DNA of 64,000 bases from the NCBI RefSeq assembly GCF_025753855.1, contig NZ_JAOWPT010000016.1:1-64000 (forward strand), written 5' to 3'. This document shows, piece by piece, positions 53,998 to 63,592 of the stretch. Within the stretch, counting starts at the first letter, position 1. Each line of letters starts with the position of its first letter. The notes under the pieces were generated by a model. That model did no database searches, was not told the origin of the DNA, and was given only the letters and a program-made list of their open reading frames with translations. A program made the translations under genes and the position numbers. This DNA is from Mesorhizobium sp. ZC-5. Lineage in GTDB: Bacteria > Pseudomonadota > Alphaproteobacteria > Rhizobiales > Rhizobiaceae.

Positions 53998-55158
53998 TCA
54001 GAATGAGCGTTCGAAACGGAGGATGCCGCCGACGCTGTTCTTTTTGTCGGCGTTAGTCCAGTTCACGTTGGAAGGGTCGACCATCGCAAGGGGGAAGTCG
54101 CCGTAGTGGTCAAAGTCGACTTCGGCTGTGATCGTGAAACCTGGAACGACCGTATAGGCGACGTTCGTAGCGAAACCATAGTTCTTGAGTTGGTCGCCCG
54201 AGAGCTGAACGTTGAACGAAGTTGTCTCGTTGTATTTGTATTTGGCGCCAGCCCAGAATGCCCAGTTGCCGCCCCAATGTTTGTAGAAGCCGCGACCATG
54301 AGCGTCGCTTGCGTTAGTGGAGTCATCGTTGAGCTTGCCATTGGAGCCGTAGCCGAACATTCCGAAAAGCGACAGTTCGTGGGTGACATTGACGTCGACA
54401 CGGACCTTGCTGGCCACAGAGTCGTAGTTGCTATCGTAAGCGACAACGCCGGTGATCGCGCCCCAGTGTTGTGTGTTTTTCACGCCGCCGACTACGTGCG
54501 GAACGTAGCCGTCGATGGTGCCGACCGCGTCCGAGCCTTCTTCGAGGGAAATCACGGCCGAAAAGCCATTGCCCGCGTCAAAATAGTACTGAACCACATT
54601 GGTATCGAAGGCGCCGTACGGAACAAGCATCTGATCGAACACGTCGCCCGCGCAGCCAATAAACATGTCGAAGGCCGACCAGTCCTTGCCAACTCGGAGG
54701 CCACCGAGCTGAATCCAGGCGTAAGTCAAGGTGATGCCTCCGTTGAAGGCATGATCATGAGGATTGTCCGGACCCGAAGGGTTGTGGTTACCGAAGTTCA
54801 TGCGGGTTTCGGTATAGGTCTTCAACGTGCCGAGTTCGGTCTCCTGGCCGGTCCAAGTTTGGAATGTGAAGCGCGTGTTGTTTTGCCATGTGCCCTGATC
54901 CTCGCCGGCCCCGACGGCCGAGGTTCTTGCGTGGTCATAGGATCCGACATCGCCGAGGCCGATGTCGTAACGGACATAGCCGCCGGTGCGCAGGCAGGTC
55001 TCGGTGCCGGGGATGTAGAAGTAGCCCGAGCCGTAGACGTCGCAGATCTTGATGTATTCAGCGACCTCTGGCTCGGCGACGACGATGGCGTCGGCGCGAG
55101 CGTCGGAAACGGCGATCATGGCCCCAACCGAGCCGAGGAGAAGGCTCCTAATGTTCAT
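53998..55158 (-). CDS. Outer-membrane porin (rhizobial RopA/Porin_2 family)
   Basis: A 386-residue protein. ATG 55158 with GGAG seven bases upstream begins a signal peptide (MNIRSLLLGSVGAMIAVSDA, cut near ARADA). The mature start KICDVYGSGYFYIPGTETCL with GGYVRYDIG is the hallmark of alphaproteobacterial porins, and the last residue is Phe (RFERSF) as needed for outer-membrane assembly. It forms a diffusion pore. Confidence 0.95.
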   Translation of the reverse strand: MNIRSLLLGSVGAMIAVSDARADAIVVAEPEVAEYIKICDVYGSGYFYIPGTETCLRTGGYVRYDIGLGDVGSYDHARTSAVGAGEDQGTWQNNTRFTFQTWTGQETELGTLKTYTETRMNFGNHNPSGPDNPHDHAFNGGITLTYAWIQLGGLRVGKDWSAFDMFIGCAGDVFDQMLVPYGAFDTNVVQYYFDAGNGFSAVISLEEGSDAVGTIDGYVPHVVGGVKNTQHWGAITGVVAYDSNYDSVASKVRVDVNVTHELSLFGMFGYGSNGKLNDDSTNASDAHGRGFYKHWGGNWAFWAGAKYKYNETTSFNVQLSGDQLKNYGFATNVAYTVVPGFTITAEVDFDHYGDFPLAMVDPSNVNWTNADKKNSVGGILRFERSF

Positions 55159-55348
55159 TCTTGATCTCCGTTCAAAGATTAAAAAGGGAAGGACGTCGAA
55201 CACGAATCCTTCCCTGTCCCACGATCCCAGGATCGATAACGGTGCGGATCGAGCTGCGCTTTTCGCCGTGTTCCCCACCTGTCACGATGGTGGTTCAAGA
55301 AAAAATGTGATGAATCGAAGCCATATACTTGCGCAATAGGCTGTTATT

Positions 55349-55690
55349 TCATGTTGTTTTCTCCGCTGGTTGTGAGCAGACCGTCACGGTTTCTAGATTT
55401 GACCGTGCAAGTGACGTGCCATCCTGACAACGTAGCTGCGCGCTGACACTCAAGTTTGCCGGCGGACCTTGGATAGCGCTTGCTTCTTTTTTGCCTTGAG
55501 GGTCAGGGCTGAGAACGAAAGCAAACGTCTCGAATATGGTTCGTCCGTTCGATAAGCGACAGTTTCGTTCAATGACGACAGCTTCTGTTTGTTGGAGCCT
55601 CGACATTGAGACATCATTCAGTGGCGCCTCTGGTGCGTCAGGCGAGATGCCCCACTGATGCGACATGATGGTCACGAGCGAGGCCGGCAT
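55349..55690 (-). CDS. Hypothetical protein, 113 residues
   Basis: The frame from ATG 55690 reads MPASLVTIMSHQWGISPDAP... and includes VVIERNCRLSNGRTIFETFA. It may be beta-rich. No ribosome-binding site is evident for the first ATG or for the one at 55666, and no family is recognised. It lies between the porin and an IS110-type transposase, so it could be a chance frame. Confidence 0.35.
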   Translation of the reverse strand: MPASLVTIMSHQWGISPDAPEAPLNDVSMSRLQQTEAVVIERNCRLSNGRTIFETFAFVLSPDPQGKKEASAIQGPPANLSVSAQLRCQDGTSLARSNLETVTVCSQPAEKTT

Positions 55691-55714
55691 GCATGGCCCG
55701 GTCAGTAAGCGTCA

Positions 55715-56680
55715 TCAACTCTGAGAAATGGCGGCGTCCCTTAGTCTTGCATTTAGGGTAACGATGATCTTTCGCATGACGGCAGCGATTGCCAGCATTG
55801 GCTTTTTGCCGTTGGTGACGAGGCGTTTGTAGAAGGGGGCGAATTCGCCCTTTCCAGCTGCGGCGCGCAGGGCCGGCATAAACAGCGCGGTTCTGACATC
55901 AGGGCGTCCGCCGCGGATTTTTCGGTAGCCTTGCTTTTGTCCGCTGTCGTTTGGGTGTGGTGCAAGGCCAGCAAGGGCTGCAGCTTTACGGCGTGTCATG
56001 GAGCCGAGTTCGGGCAGGATAGCCAAGAGCTTAGCCGCCACGATCGGGCCGAGACTGTCCATGGCTGTGCAGATGGCGGCTCGATGCTTAAGGGCGCTGC
56101 TGTTGGCGATCAGTTCGCGGATCTCGACATCGATGATTTGGAGCTGGCGCTCGACGACTTTGACCACGGCCTCGAAAGAGGTCGCGAGCTTGCGGCCGCC
56201 AGGTGCCTTGGCACGATTCTTCTCTGCGATTTTGATGGCAATGAGTTCCTGGCGGCGGCGAACCAGGGCGCGCAAGCGGGTCTCGTCGGGGTCCGGAGCT
56301 TGCCAAAGGGACAGTTTTGCCCAGCGTTCACGGCCGTAGGCTCTCAACATCGCGGCATCGATGGCATCGCTCTTGCCGTGCGTGCCGAAGGAGCGGATGT
56401 AGCTCTTGACCTTGAGCGTGTCGGCGCGATGGCAGGCAATGCCGGCGCGCAGGCACTCTTCGAGCAGCAGGCTTTCATGGCCGCCTGTCGGCTCGCACAC
56501 GACAAGGTCGATGTGTTTGTAGCTCTTCAGGAAAGCACGGACAGCTCTGCGCTGATTGAGGATGGTGCCGGTGGTAGTCCCGTCGGCGACGGTGACACCC
56601 GACGTCATCATGGTCCCTGCCGTCTTTGTCCGCCATCGCTTGGAGAGTTGATTGGCCGCTGGCTCGCGCCACGCCCGCAA
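55715..56680 (-). mobile_element. IS110-family transposase, probably lacking its 5' end
   Basis: A 321-residue frame with the IS110 signatures: LVVCEPTGGHESLLLEE, HGKSDAIDAAMLRAYGRERW (DEDD-type domain) and the Transposase_20 region LDSLGPIVAAKLLAILPELG, AALAGLAPHPNDSG and GGRPDVRTALFMPALRA with the catalytic Ser region. The N-terminal strand with the first Asp (GIDVSK-like) is replaced by unrelated sequence (GTMMTSGVTVADG), so the 5' end appears frameshifted or truncated. Ends of the element were not identified. Confidence 0.85.
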
Positions 56681-56864
56681 ACAATCCGAAGCCTTATCTT
56701 TCGGATCCCGAAAGATAGCGCTGCCGGCCTCAATGCTGTGGTCATTCCCGGGTAGAGCAGAATCCGGGTACTTCGAACGGCCCCTAAGGCAGCAACTAAA
56801 TTGGTCCTTCTTCAGGTTTACCTTCGAACGGCGTTCCAGGGATGTAGTGGCGTTTGCTACCTAA

Positions 56865-56991
56865 CCCGAAAAATTCAAGGTGGTTGGCGGGTGTGGTCTC
56901 CGGGAAATGATTCGGATCGGCTTTAGCAACCAAATCCTACGTCATTTCAACGGCTTGCGCCACATCCGCCAACCACCCTGAATTTTTCGGG
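56865..56991. mobile_element. MITE-like element, 127 bp with 32-bp terminal inverted repeats
   Basis: The left end CCCGAAAAATTCAAGGTGGT (56865 onwards, 32 bases in all) and the right end (56960-56991) are inverted copies with two mismatches. About 63 bases of non-coding sequence lie between them. CTA flanks the left end (one base away) and the right end directly, a possible target duplication. The right end abuts a truncated dioxygenase gene. Confidence 0.75.
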
Positions 56992-56999
56992 CTAGTAGG

Positions 57000-57225
57000 C
57001 TTTTCCAAGAGCGATTCCGCCAAACTCTACGAGGTGTTCCAGTCCTACGTCACTGCCCCGGAAAATACCGTGCGGTGGCGCTGGCAAGTAGGCGACGTCG
57101 CTATCTGGGACAACCGTGCTACCCAGCATCATGCGGTTAACACTATGGCGACCAGCACCGGGTCGTGCGTCGCGCCACGGTTGACGGTGACGTTCCGGTC
57201 GGCGTCGAGGTCGCCGCAGTATAAC
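57000..57225 (+). pseudogene. TauD/TfdA dioxygenase C-terminal remnant
   Basis: The frame reads VFQSYVTAPENTVRWRWQVG then DVAIWDNRATQHHAVN, the conserved C-terminal region of TauD-family dioxygenases with the second iron-binding His. After a frameshift the expected RVVRRATVDGDVPVGV follows in another frame. The N-terminal part is cut off at the MITE-like element. Confidence 0.85.
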
Positions 57226-57584
57226 CCATGTCAAGGCAGCCAAGCCGGCGGCGAAGGCAGCCTGACCGTCTGAACAGGGGAAAAGATCATGAAGCTTCGT
57301 GATCGCTGCGGCCATATCGCGCTGCTTATCCGCCCCACAACGCCTTATGCTTTCCGAGAAGCAAGGCGAGTTGCTGACTTGAGGCTTGGTCCGAAATCGA
57401 GGTCCTGCAGCGTGGCGCAGGGCTCGGGTCGCTGCTCATGGCCACGCTGCTGCGGTACAGGTCCATCGCCGCCCCACCATGTCGCCCGCCTGCAACTCGG
57501 CGCCAGAAACATGGGATTGTTTATGTATTTGAGCGACGCGAACGGCGTCTTGTGCCGCTCTGCCCATTTCCCCTGCGACAGCGA

Positions 57585-57821
57585 TCATTTCACCTGTGGA
57601 TCGCTAATGCAAAGGAGCCGAAGTATACAACTCCAGCTTTTCCAGCTTTCAACACCCCAGCTTTGGTCGGAGTAGTGCTTGTCAACGTCTAGGGTGACGG
57701 CTGGAGCTGGAGCGGTCATTACAATGGCCAACGCCGTGGCAGCAAGGATCGTTCGTGGCCAGCGAGACCGCAATTTCTGGAGCCTCGAGCGCCCCACAGC
57801 GTCTTTTTCTGAGGTAGGCAT
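57585..57821 (-). pseudogene. Truncated exported protein
   Basis: ATG 57821 behind AAAGGA starts a 78-residue frame with a signal-peptide-like stretch (RTILAATALAIVMTAPAPAV). The rest (VDKHYSDQSWGVESWKSWS) is short and ends in unrelated sequence. It could be the 5' end of a periplasmic protein gene. Confidence 0.4.
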
Positions 57822-58435
57822 GTTTCGTTTTCCTTTTGGATCATCACGGATTTGAAGAGGATCTGGTGTTATGTCCCGTTGGGACAGCCGGCGAAGCGGC
57901 CGATATTCATGTGGTCGAGTCATAAGTTCTCCTGAATGTTTGTTTTACGAGAACCCTTATGGCAGCCCCAGCTGACAACAGGCTGAAAGCGGTCTTCGGG
58001 ATGGCAATCCTGTCTGCCGATCGCAGCGAGATCCAACCGAGCTGGGGGGTCCCATGGGATGCGCAGCCTGTATTGCGTTCGGGCGAATGTCATGTGAACT
58101 CCTGGGCTAAAGACTGCGCGACGAGCCATGTCGGAACACGTATCATGGCTATGAATATGCAATTGGCGTGCCACCAAACGGGTTGTGAGCAGCGACCACA
58201 AATCGGAGGAGTCGCCCTCTGGCCGGCTTGATCCTAACCCCTAGGATGTCTGGATCTGAACACAGATTGTCGTCAATCGGACTCGGACAAAATGCTGTGA
58301 CCGGCTTCGGCACCGGCTGACGCTAGAGTCCTCGGTTGAGAATTGCGCGTCTGAGGGCGGATTGGGCAACAGGCGATCGCCGGGGCCGGTCGATTTGCGC
58401 AGCCGTGTGTTGCGGTTAGCGTGGCGGCATAGGGC
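57822..58435. other. Intergenic stretch without a supported gene
   Basis: Both strands contain only short frames with no ribosome-binding sites or recognised motifs. Confidence 0.35.
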
Positions 58436-58650
58436 CGTACGTGCGAGCCCGCCTCGTAGCAGAGGTGGATCCGATCGAACTTGGCGGCGATCCGTTAGAT
58501 AACGCGGCGCATGCTTGTGTCCGATGCATCGACCTCACCGAAGTAGAGAACCTCTCCTTCCCGGCCGGCTTCCGCAATCGTCGGGACGCACAGGCTCCGC
58601 CGTCAAAATCTCGAATGTTCGATGATGGCTCATACTGTCGCTCATAGGAT
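58436..58650 (-). pseudogene. IS110-family transposase N-terminal fragment
   Basis: On the minus strand IAEAGREGEVLYFGEVDASD then, after a frame change, RIAAKFDRIHLCYEAGSHVR can be read. These are the early motifs of the IS110 family, as in the fragment at 16852-17160 but from a different element. It is frameshifted and lacks the remainder. Confidence 0.7.
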
Positions 58651-58898
58651 TCTCCGCATGATTCATGCTGAAAATGAGCGATCAACCGCCTTCACACTAC
58701 GTGGGGACGCGGGGCGGTGTCTTTGGGAAGGTGATGGTGCGCTTGTCGCTGACGGCGAGGTGCTCATACCATCACCATCCAGCCAAAAGATTGCTGCGAA
58801 ATACAGGTTTTGTGAAGACGGAACGGACTGACATAGCGCAAAGACACAGGCGAGCGCGGTGGTAGGGATGACAGTTATCAGCATAGGAACGGTACCTG

Positions 58899-60230
58899 TT
58901 GCAAACCTCACTGACAAAATATCGCGAGGCCCGCCTGCCTTGGTACACCATCTATCCGACTGTGTCGGAGTTCTCTGGGGCGGTTGGAGCCGAGGCTTAT
59001 GAGGAATGGCTCAGGAACCTGCCGGCTGACGATCCGGTGTCACTCTATTTCCATGTTCCGTTCTGCCGATCAATGTGCTGGTATTGCGGCTTCCCCACCA
59101 CCATCACCCGCCATAATGCACCGATCCACAACTATCTGGCGGTGCTGCTTGACGAGATCCGTTTGGTCTCAGAACGAGCGCCGCAGGCGCTGCCTGTGAG
59201 CGACGTTCATTTCGGCGGCGGAACGCCGACTCTCATCGGGCCAGCTGATTTCCTCGCTCTGATGGGATTCCTGCGCCACCGCTTTGCGCTCACGAAAACA
59301 GCTACGGTCGCCGTCGAGATTGACCCACGCACGCTCACGGCCGAGATGGCCGATGCCTTAGGAGCAGCCGGCGTCAGCCGCGCGAGCCTCGGCGTGCAGA
59401 GCTTCGACCCCATTGTTCAAAAAGCGATCAACCGGGTCCAGAGTGAAGCACAAACGGTGGCCGCCGTCGAAATGCTGCGTCGCAACGGAATAAGCCGCAT
59501 CAACTTCGACCTCATCTTCGGTCTCCCGCATCAAACGGTGCAGTCTTGCGTCGAGACCGCGAGGACGGCGGTCGCCATGCGCCCCAGCCGGCTCGCGGTG
59601 TTCGGTTACTCGCACATTCCGTCCTTCATAAAGAATCAGCGCCTCATCGAGGACGCATCTCTTCCGGGCAGCGCTGCCCGCGCCGAACAGGAGGCGGCCG
59701 TGGCCGTGACGCTGATTGCCGCCGGCTACCGAGAGATCGGGCTTGACCATTTCGCCTTGCCGGATGACGAGCTCGCGCTGGCCCAGAAAACCGGTCGCCT
59801 GCGGCGCAACTCGCTGGGCTACTCGGGCGACACCTGCAAAACCCTGATCGGTTTCGGCGCGTCGGCTATCGGCCGTGTCGGCGAGGGGTACGTCCAGAAT
59901 GAGGTTACACGGGAGTCCTATATCGGACACGTCGCAGCTGGCCGTCTGGCGACGTCAAAGGGCTGCCGCCTTAGCGACGACGACCGCGTGCGAGCTGCAA
60001 TCATCGAGCGACTAATGTGCGATCTCGAGGCCGATGTGCCTGCAATCTGTGCCGCCCACGGATCTGATACGATCCGTTTGCTCGATTCAGCTAAAGGCTT
60101 GGCTATGCTGGCCGAGGACGGGATAGTGGACATCGAAAAGGGTTTTATCCGCGTGCGGCCGGAGCATCGATTTGTGGTTCGCTCTGTTGCTGCTGCATTC
60201 GATTCTTTTCTCGACCGGATTGTCCCGTAA
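58899..60230 (+). CDS. hemN: Oxygen-independent coproporphyrinogen III oxidase HemN
   Basis: A 443-residue radical-SAM enzyme. The cluster motif CRSMCWYCGF (about residue 53), the HFGGGTPTLI motif and the downstream GVQSFDP and FDLIFGLPHQT blocks are all intact. It makes protoporphyrinogen IX for haem without oxygen, as needed in nodules. The only start available after an upstream stop is TTG 58899, with AGGA about ten bases before it. No FNR box was found upstream. Confidence 0.95.
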   Translation: MQTSLTKYREARLPWYTIYPTVSEFSGAVGAEAYEEWLRNLPADDPVSLYFHVPFCRSMCWYCGFPTTITRHNAPIHNYLAVLLDEIRLVSERAPQALPVSDVHFGGGTPTLIGPADFLALMGFLRHRFALTKTATVAVEIDPRTLTAEMADALGAAGVSRASLGVQSFDPIVQKAINRVQSEAQTVAAVEMLRRNGISRINFDLIFGLPHQTVQSCVETARTAVAMRPSRLAVFGYSHIPSFIKNQRLIEDASLPGSAARAEQEAAVAVTLIAAGYREIGLDHFALPDDELALAQKTGRLRRNSLGYSGDTCKTLIGFGASAIGRVGEGYVQNEVTRESYIGHVAAGRLATSKGCRLSDDDRVRAAIIERLMCDLEADVPAICAAHGSDTIRLLDSAKGLAMLAEDGIVDIEKGFIRVRPEHRFVVRSVAAAFDSFLDRIVP

Positions 60231-60717
60231 CGGCGCGCCCTATGGGCGGACAGGTCTCCGGGCCGTTCTGCAGGGCGACGATACCTCGGCGTTGGCCGTT
60301 GCAGAAGGTAAGACCAGGGCGACTTCAACTAAACGGGGCGTTCCGCCTCCCGCCGATTTCGCGCGCGCGAATCTGGAAATCAAGCCCATACAGCGCCGGT
60401 GGCAGCCATTCAGTCGGACCGTGAGGGCGAGCGCACCCCGTGCGACCGCGATAGGCCGAGACCGCTGCTCCGCCCACGCCCCGAACAGTTCCATCTGCGC
60501 AGGGAATGGCAGCCGCTTCGGGACCGCGTGCTAGACCTCCTCCGTCCAACTACGGTGATTGCGCTTTAAGGGCGTACGCCTCGTGTGCGAGCTGCCGCAG
60601 CTGCCGTCCCCATTCGCGAGCCTCAGCCGTCTTGGTGCAGTTGAGGAGAGTGTGAGCATGCGGCTTCTCACAACACTGTGGATTGTCCAACGGCAACTTG
60701 GTGCTGGCGGTGCTTTC
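60231..60717. other. Intergenic stretch without a supported gene
   Basis: Short overlapping frames only; nothing recognisable between hemN and the outer-membrane-protein remnant. Confidence 0.4.
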
Positions 60718-61255
60718 TCAGTTGAACTTGAGGCCTGCCTGCACGAACACGCCATACCGCTCAGCCTCCCAATGCAGTTCCTTCGGCCTCCCCCCGAGCG
60801 GCGTCTCCTCGAAATGCGCGGTGCCAGTAGATGCCGCGCATTGGCAGCGGCCGATCTTGAACAAATTCGTGACCTTGTAGTTCAACACCGCCTCGAGCTG
60901 GACGCCATGCCCGTCGCCGTCGTCGGGAAGCGGGTTGATCCCGGGGCGCAGATGGTGGCGATCCTTGCCGTCAAGCCGCGTGAACCGAAACGCCACGTCG
61001 CCAGAGAGGCTGAGTCGTTCGGTGAGTTGCGTCTGCCGGCCAGGCCGAGTCGCAGCGATGCCAATCGTTGTCCTGGCTGATGATACCGACGTTGGTTGGG
61101 ATGGCTGGTACGCAAATCCGCTGCGCGCAACCGACGGCGTCGTAGCTCTTGCTCCAGAAATTGTAGCCCGACAAGAGCAGCGATGCGGTAGCGCGGCGTG
61201 TTCCAGAAATTGTAGCCGAGCCGCGAGACCAGCACCGTGCCGCTAGTGTAGAAAA
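60718..61255 (-). pseudogene. Frameshifted outer-membrane beta-barrel protein, C-terminal half
   Basis: The last frame reads VAFRFTRLDGKDRHHLRPGI, VLNYKVTNLFKIG and ends ERYGVFVQAGLKFN, with the terminal aromatic pattern of outer-membrane barrels. Further 5', LVSRLGYNFWNTPRYR and, in another frame, LLLSGYNFWSKSYDAVGC continue the barrel. At least two frameshifts break the gene and its N-terminus is absent. Confidence 0.65.
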
Positions 61256-61267
61256 GTCCTTCGATGC

Positions 61268-61505
61268 TTCGCCGCTATCCCTCGACGTCCGGTCGGGCGA
61301 ATGCCTGGTCATCACGGCGCCGGCGGCTCGTGCAAGACCATGCTGTCGCGCATTCTTGTCGGACTGGAGACCGCCGACAGCGGCCGTTGCGCCATCGACG
61401 GCAAACCGGTGCATGGGGTCTGCCGAACGCGCGCTGATCTTCCAGGAACCACGCCTGCTGCTCTGGCTGACAGTGCTCCGCAACGTCGCCGTCGCCGCGG
61501 TTGAG
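61268..61505 (+). pseudogene. ABC transporter ATPase fragment (SsuB/TauB type)
   Basis: Across shifting frames the sequence gives SGECLVIT, then LVGLETADSGRCAIDGKPVH, then AERALIFQEPRLLLWLTVLR. This is the first half of a nitrate/sulfonate/taurine ABC ATPase including the Q-loop; the Walker A lysine region is damaged. The second half is missing. Confidence 0.75.
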
Positions 61506-61690
61506 GCGGCGCGGCACGGTTGATGCTCCATCGCGTCTTGTGGCCAAATTGCTGCCAGAACGTGTCCGCTTTGCCTCCTAATTGCGACGTGGAACGCTCT
61601 CCGACACACGTAGGCGGACAGCACCAATTTGGCACCGCTGCGGCGAGCAGTTCGAAGTTCCATTCAATCGAAACCAAAGAGGAGGAGGCA

Positions 61691-63121
61691 GTGGCGAAGG
61701 CGAAAGGTTCGATGAAGACGGCCAAGACGGAGGGAAGCAATTCGGTTTCCGTATGGGAGGACGATCCTGGAACGGGGGTACTGGTTAGCCGACCCATTCC
61801 AGACCTTTCCAGGAAGCCTCTTGCCTTTGGGTTTCCCAAGCCTGCTCCAAAGCCAAGCGTATATCCTCCCGGAGCGGCCGATTTCAGGTATTGGACTGCA
61901 GCCGAAGCGTTGCGACGGGGCGCAGACTTCTGGTCGGCGCGCGTTCCGCTGACGAAGTGGCAGGTCGGTGCGACGCTGAAGGTCATCCTCGACGAAGGAG
62001 TCGATCTCAACGCCTATTATGATCGCACGGCGCTTAACTTCTTCCACGGCCACTCTCCAACGGGCACCGTCTATTCGGGAGAGAGCCCCGATGTGGTTTG
62101 CCACGAGATGGGACACGCGGTGTTGGACTCCTTCAAGCCGGAGTTGTGGGACGTAGGCAGCCAGGAAGTCGCGGCATTCCATGAATCTTTCGCGGACATC
62201 AGCGCCATCTTGTCGGCCATCCAGCTACCGTCGCTCCGCACCAGCATACTGGAGGATACATGCGGCCGCCTGTACAGGAACTCACGGCTTTCTCGCCTCG
62301 CTGAGCAGCTCGGAGCGGCCATCCGCGCGCGGCATCCGGACACTGTAGATGCGGACTGCCTGCGCAACGCAGTGAATTCCTTTGCGTACCAAGATCCGAG
62401 CACGCTCCCCAATTCCGCTCCGGCAGCACACCTTTCCTCCGAGCCGCACTCGTTCTCGCGAGTTTTTACAGGCGCGTTCTTCGAGTCGCTCGGTACGGCT
62501 CTTTCCGCCAAGGCGCAAAATCCGGCGATGCCGACGGAGGCTGAATTGCTATCAGTTGCAAGCGATCTGGCTGGCATTCTCATAACTGCGATCAAAGCTT
62601 CGCCGGTGGTGCCCAACTGGTACGCCCAAGTGGCCGCGAATATGGTGATCGCAGCTGGCTCGGTGGATGCCAGATACCCGCCGATCATCAAGGCAATCTA
62701 CGTGCGTCGTTTGATCCTCTCTCTGCACTCCGCAGCGAGTATTGCCCATGTGCCGCCGGCGCGAGCTGCCGTGGCTGCCCCCACTACCGCACAGGAAGAC
62801 CTGGCCGAGACAGCGTTGCCCGCAGACGACTACGGCATCAGCGGGGTGCTCTTCGTCAAGACGCCATCTCAGAGTTGCCATTTCGTCGCATTAAGCGCGG
62901 CCGGCGACTTGTCTTCGGTACAGCCTCTGGGCGCAGCGACCGCGGCTCAGATGTTCGTCGACGATCTGTTTTGCCGAGGTCGCGTGGACTATGGCAAGGT
63001 GGTCTTGCCTGAGGCTCGGCTGGATCACGGACATAACCTAAAGTCACATCGGCTGGTGATGGCCCCCGGCGGCGCGCGCTTGGATAGGCTGCTATTCGAT
63101 TGCGGCTGTAGATGCCAATGA
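61691..63121 (+). CDS. Zinc metalloprotease of the gluzincin (thermolysin-like) type
   Basis: From GTG 61691 (GGAGGAGG just upstream; ATG 61709 is an alternative) the protein has 476 residues. The zinc motif HEMGHAVLD (about residue 137) and the downstream glutamate in FHESFADIS (about 160) define a gluzincin. There is no signal peptide, so it is either cytoplasmic or secreted by another route. The C-terminal ~110 residues form an added domain (GVLFVKTPSQSCHFVAL..., ending in CGCRC). A small ORF follows directly. Physiological substrate unknown. Confidence 0.8.
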   Translation: MAKAKGSMKTAKTEGSNSVSVWEDDPGTGVLVSRPIPDLSRKPLAFGFPKPAPKPSVYPPGAADFRYWTAAEALRRGADFWSARVPLTKWQVGATLKVILDEGVDLNAYYDRTALNFFHGHSPTGTVYSGESPDVVCHEMGHAVLDSFKPELWDVGSQEVAAFHESFADISAILSAIQLPSLRTSILEDTCGRLYRNSRLSRLAEQLGAAIRARHPDTVDADCLRNAVNSFAYQDPSTLPNSAPAAHLSSEPHSFSRVFTGAFFESLGTALSAKAQNPAMPTEAELLSVASDLAGILITAIKASPVVPNWYAQVAANMVIAAGSVDARYPPIIKAIYVRRLILSLHSAASIAHVPPARAAVAAPTTAQEDLAETALPADDYGISGVLFVKTPSQSCHFVALSAAGDLSSVQPLGAATAAQMFVDDLFCRGRVDYGKVVLPEARLDHGHNLKSHRLVMAPGGARLDRLLFDCGCRCQ

Positions 63122-63147
63122 TAAGTTGGGCAATATGATAGTGGAAC

Positions 63148-63366
63148 TTGATTGAGAGAGCGAAGGTGCCATCTAAAAGGGAGGCCGATCTAATCGTCCC
63201 GGACGACGCCGAGAAAGCGGCGTTCGTACGAGGTTTGATCGAACGGGGCGAAGCCGTAGAGGCCAATCCCGACGGCTCTTTGCCTCCTGGGGCCACGCAT
63301 CTAATTGTCGGCAAGACAGAGAATGGGCTGCCGATCGTAATGCGTGCCAGGTTCAGCGCATTCTAG
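63148..63366 (+). CDS. Small protein downstream of the metalloprotease
   Basis: A 72-residue frame with TTG 63148 as first start and GTG 63166 as an alternative. It contains VPDDAEKAAFVRGLIERGEA and PPGATHLIVGKTENGLPIVM, a helix followed by strands. It begins 26 bases after the protease stop in the same direction. It could be an inhibitor or partner of the protease, in the way small emfourin genes sit next to M4 proteases, but it is shorter and I see no direct similarity. Confidence 0.55.
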   Translation: MIERAKVPSKREADLIVPDDAEKAAFVRGLIERGEAVEANPDGSLPPGATHLIVGKTENGLPIVMRARFSAF

Positions 63367-63592
63367 ACCCACCCACCACATCGTCCTGGAAGACTATGTC
63401 AAAGATCGGCAAAGCTGACCTCAACGACCGACTGCTGCGCAGAGCAGCTATTAGGTGAGAGCCTCAGGAAGTTCACCTATGAATCAGAGGCCGACAATCG
63501 GCTGGTGGGCCGCTGGTACGGCGCGCGCTAAGTTGCCGAAACTTCCGTTTGTCGCTTGAAGCCAACCTTGGCGAATTAACAAATGGCGTGCC

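Noticed and set aside
61634-61650. Sigma-54-like TGGCACCGCTGCGGCG before the metalloprotease
   Set aside because: Only the GG and GC are right; the -12 region CGGC is too far from TTGC in a GC-rich context.
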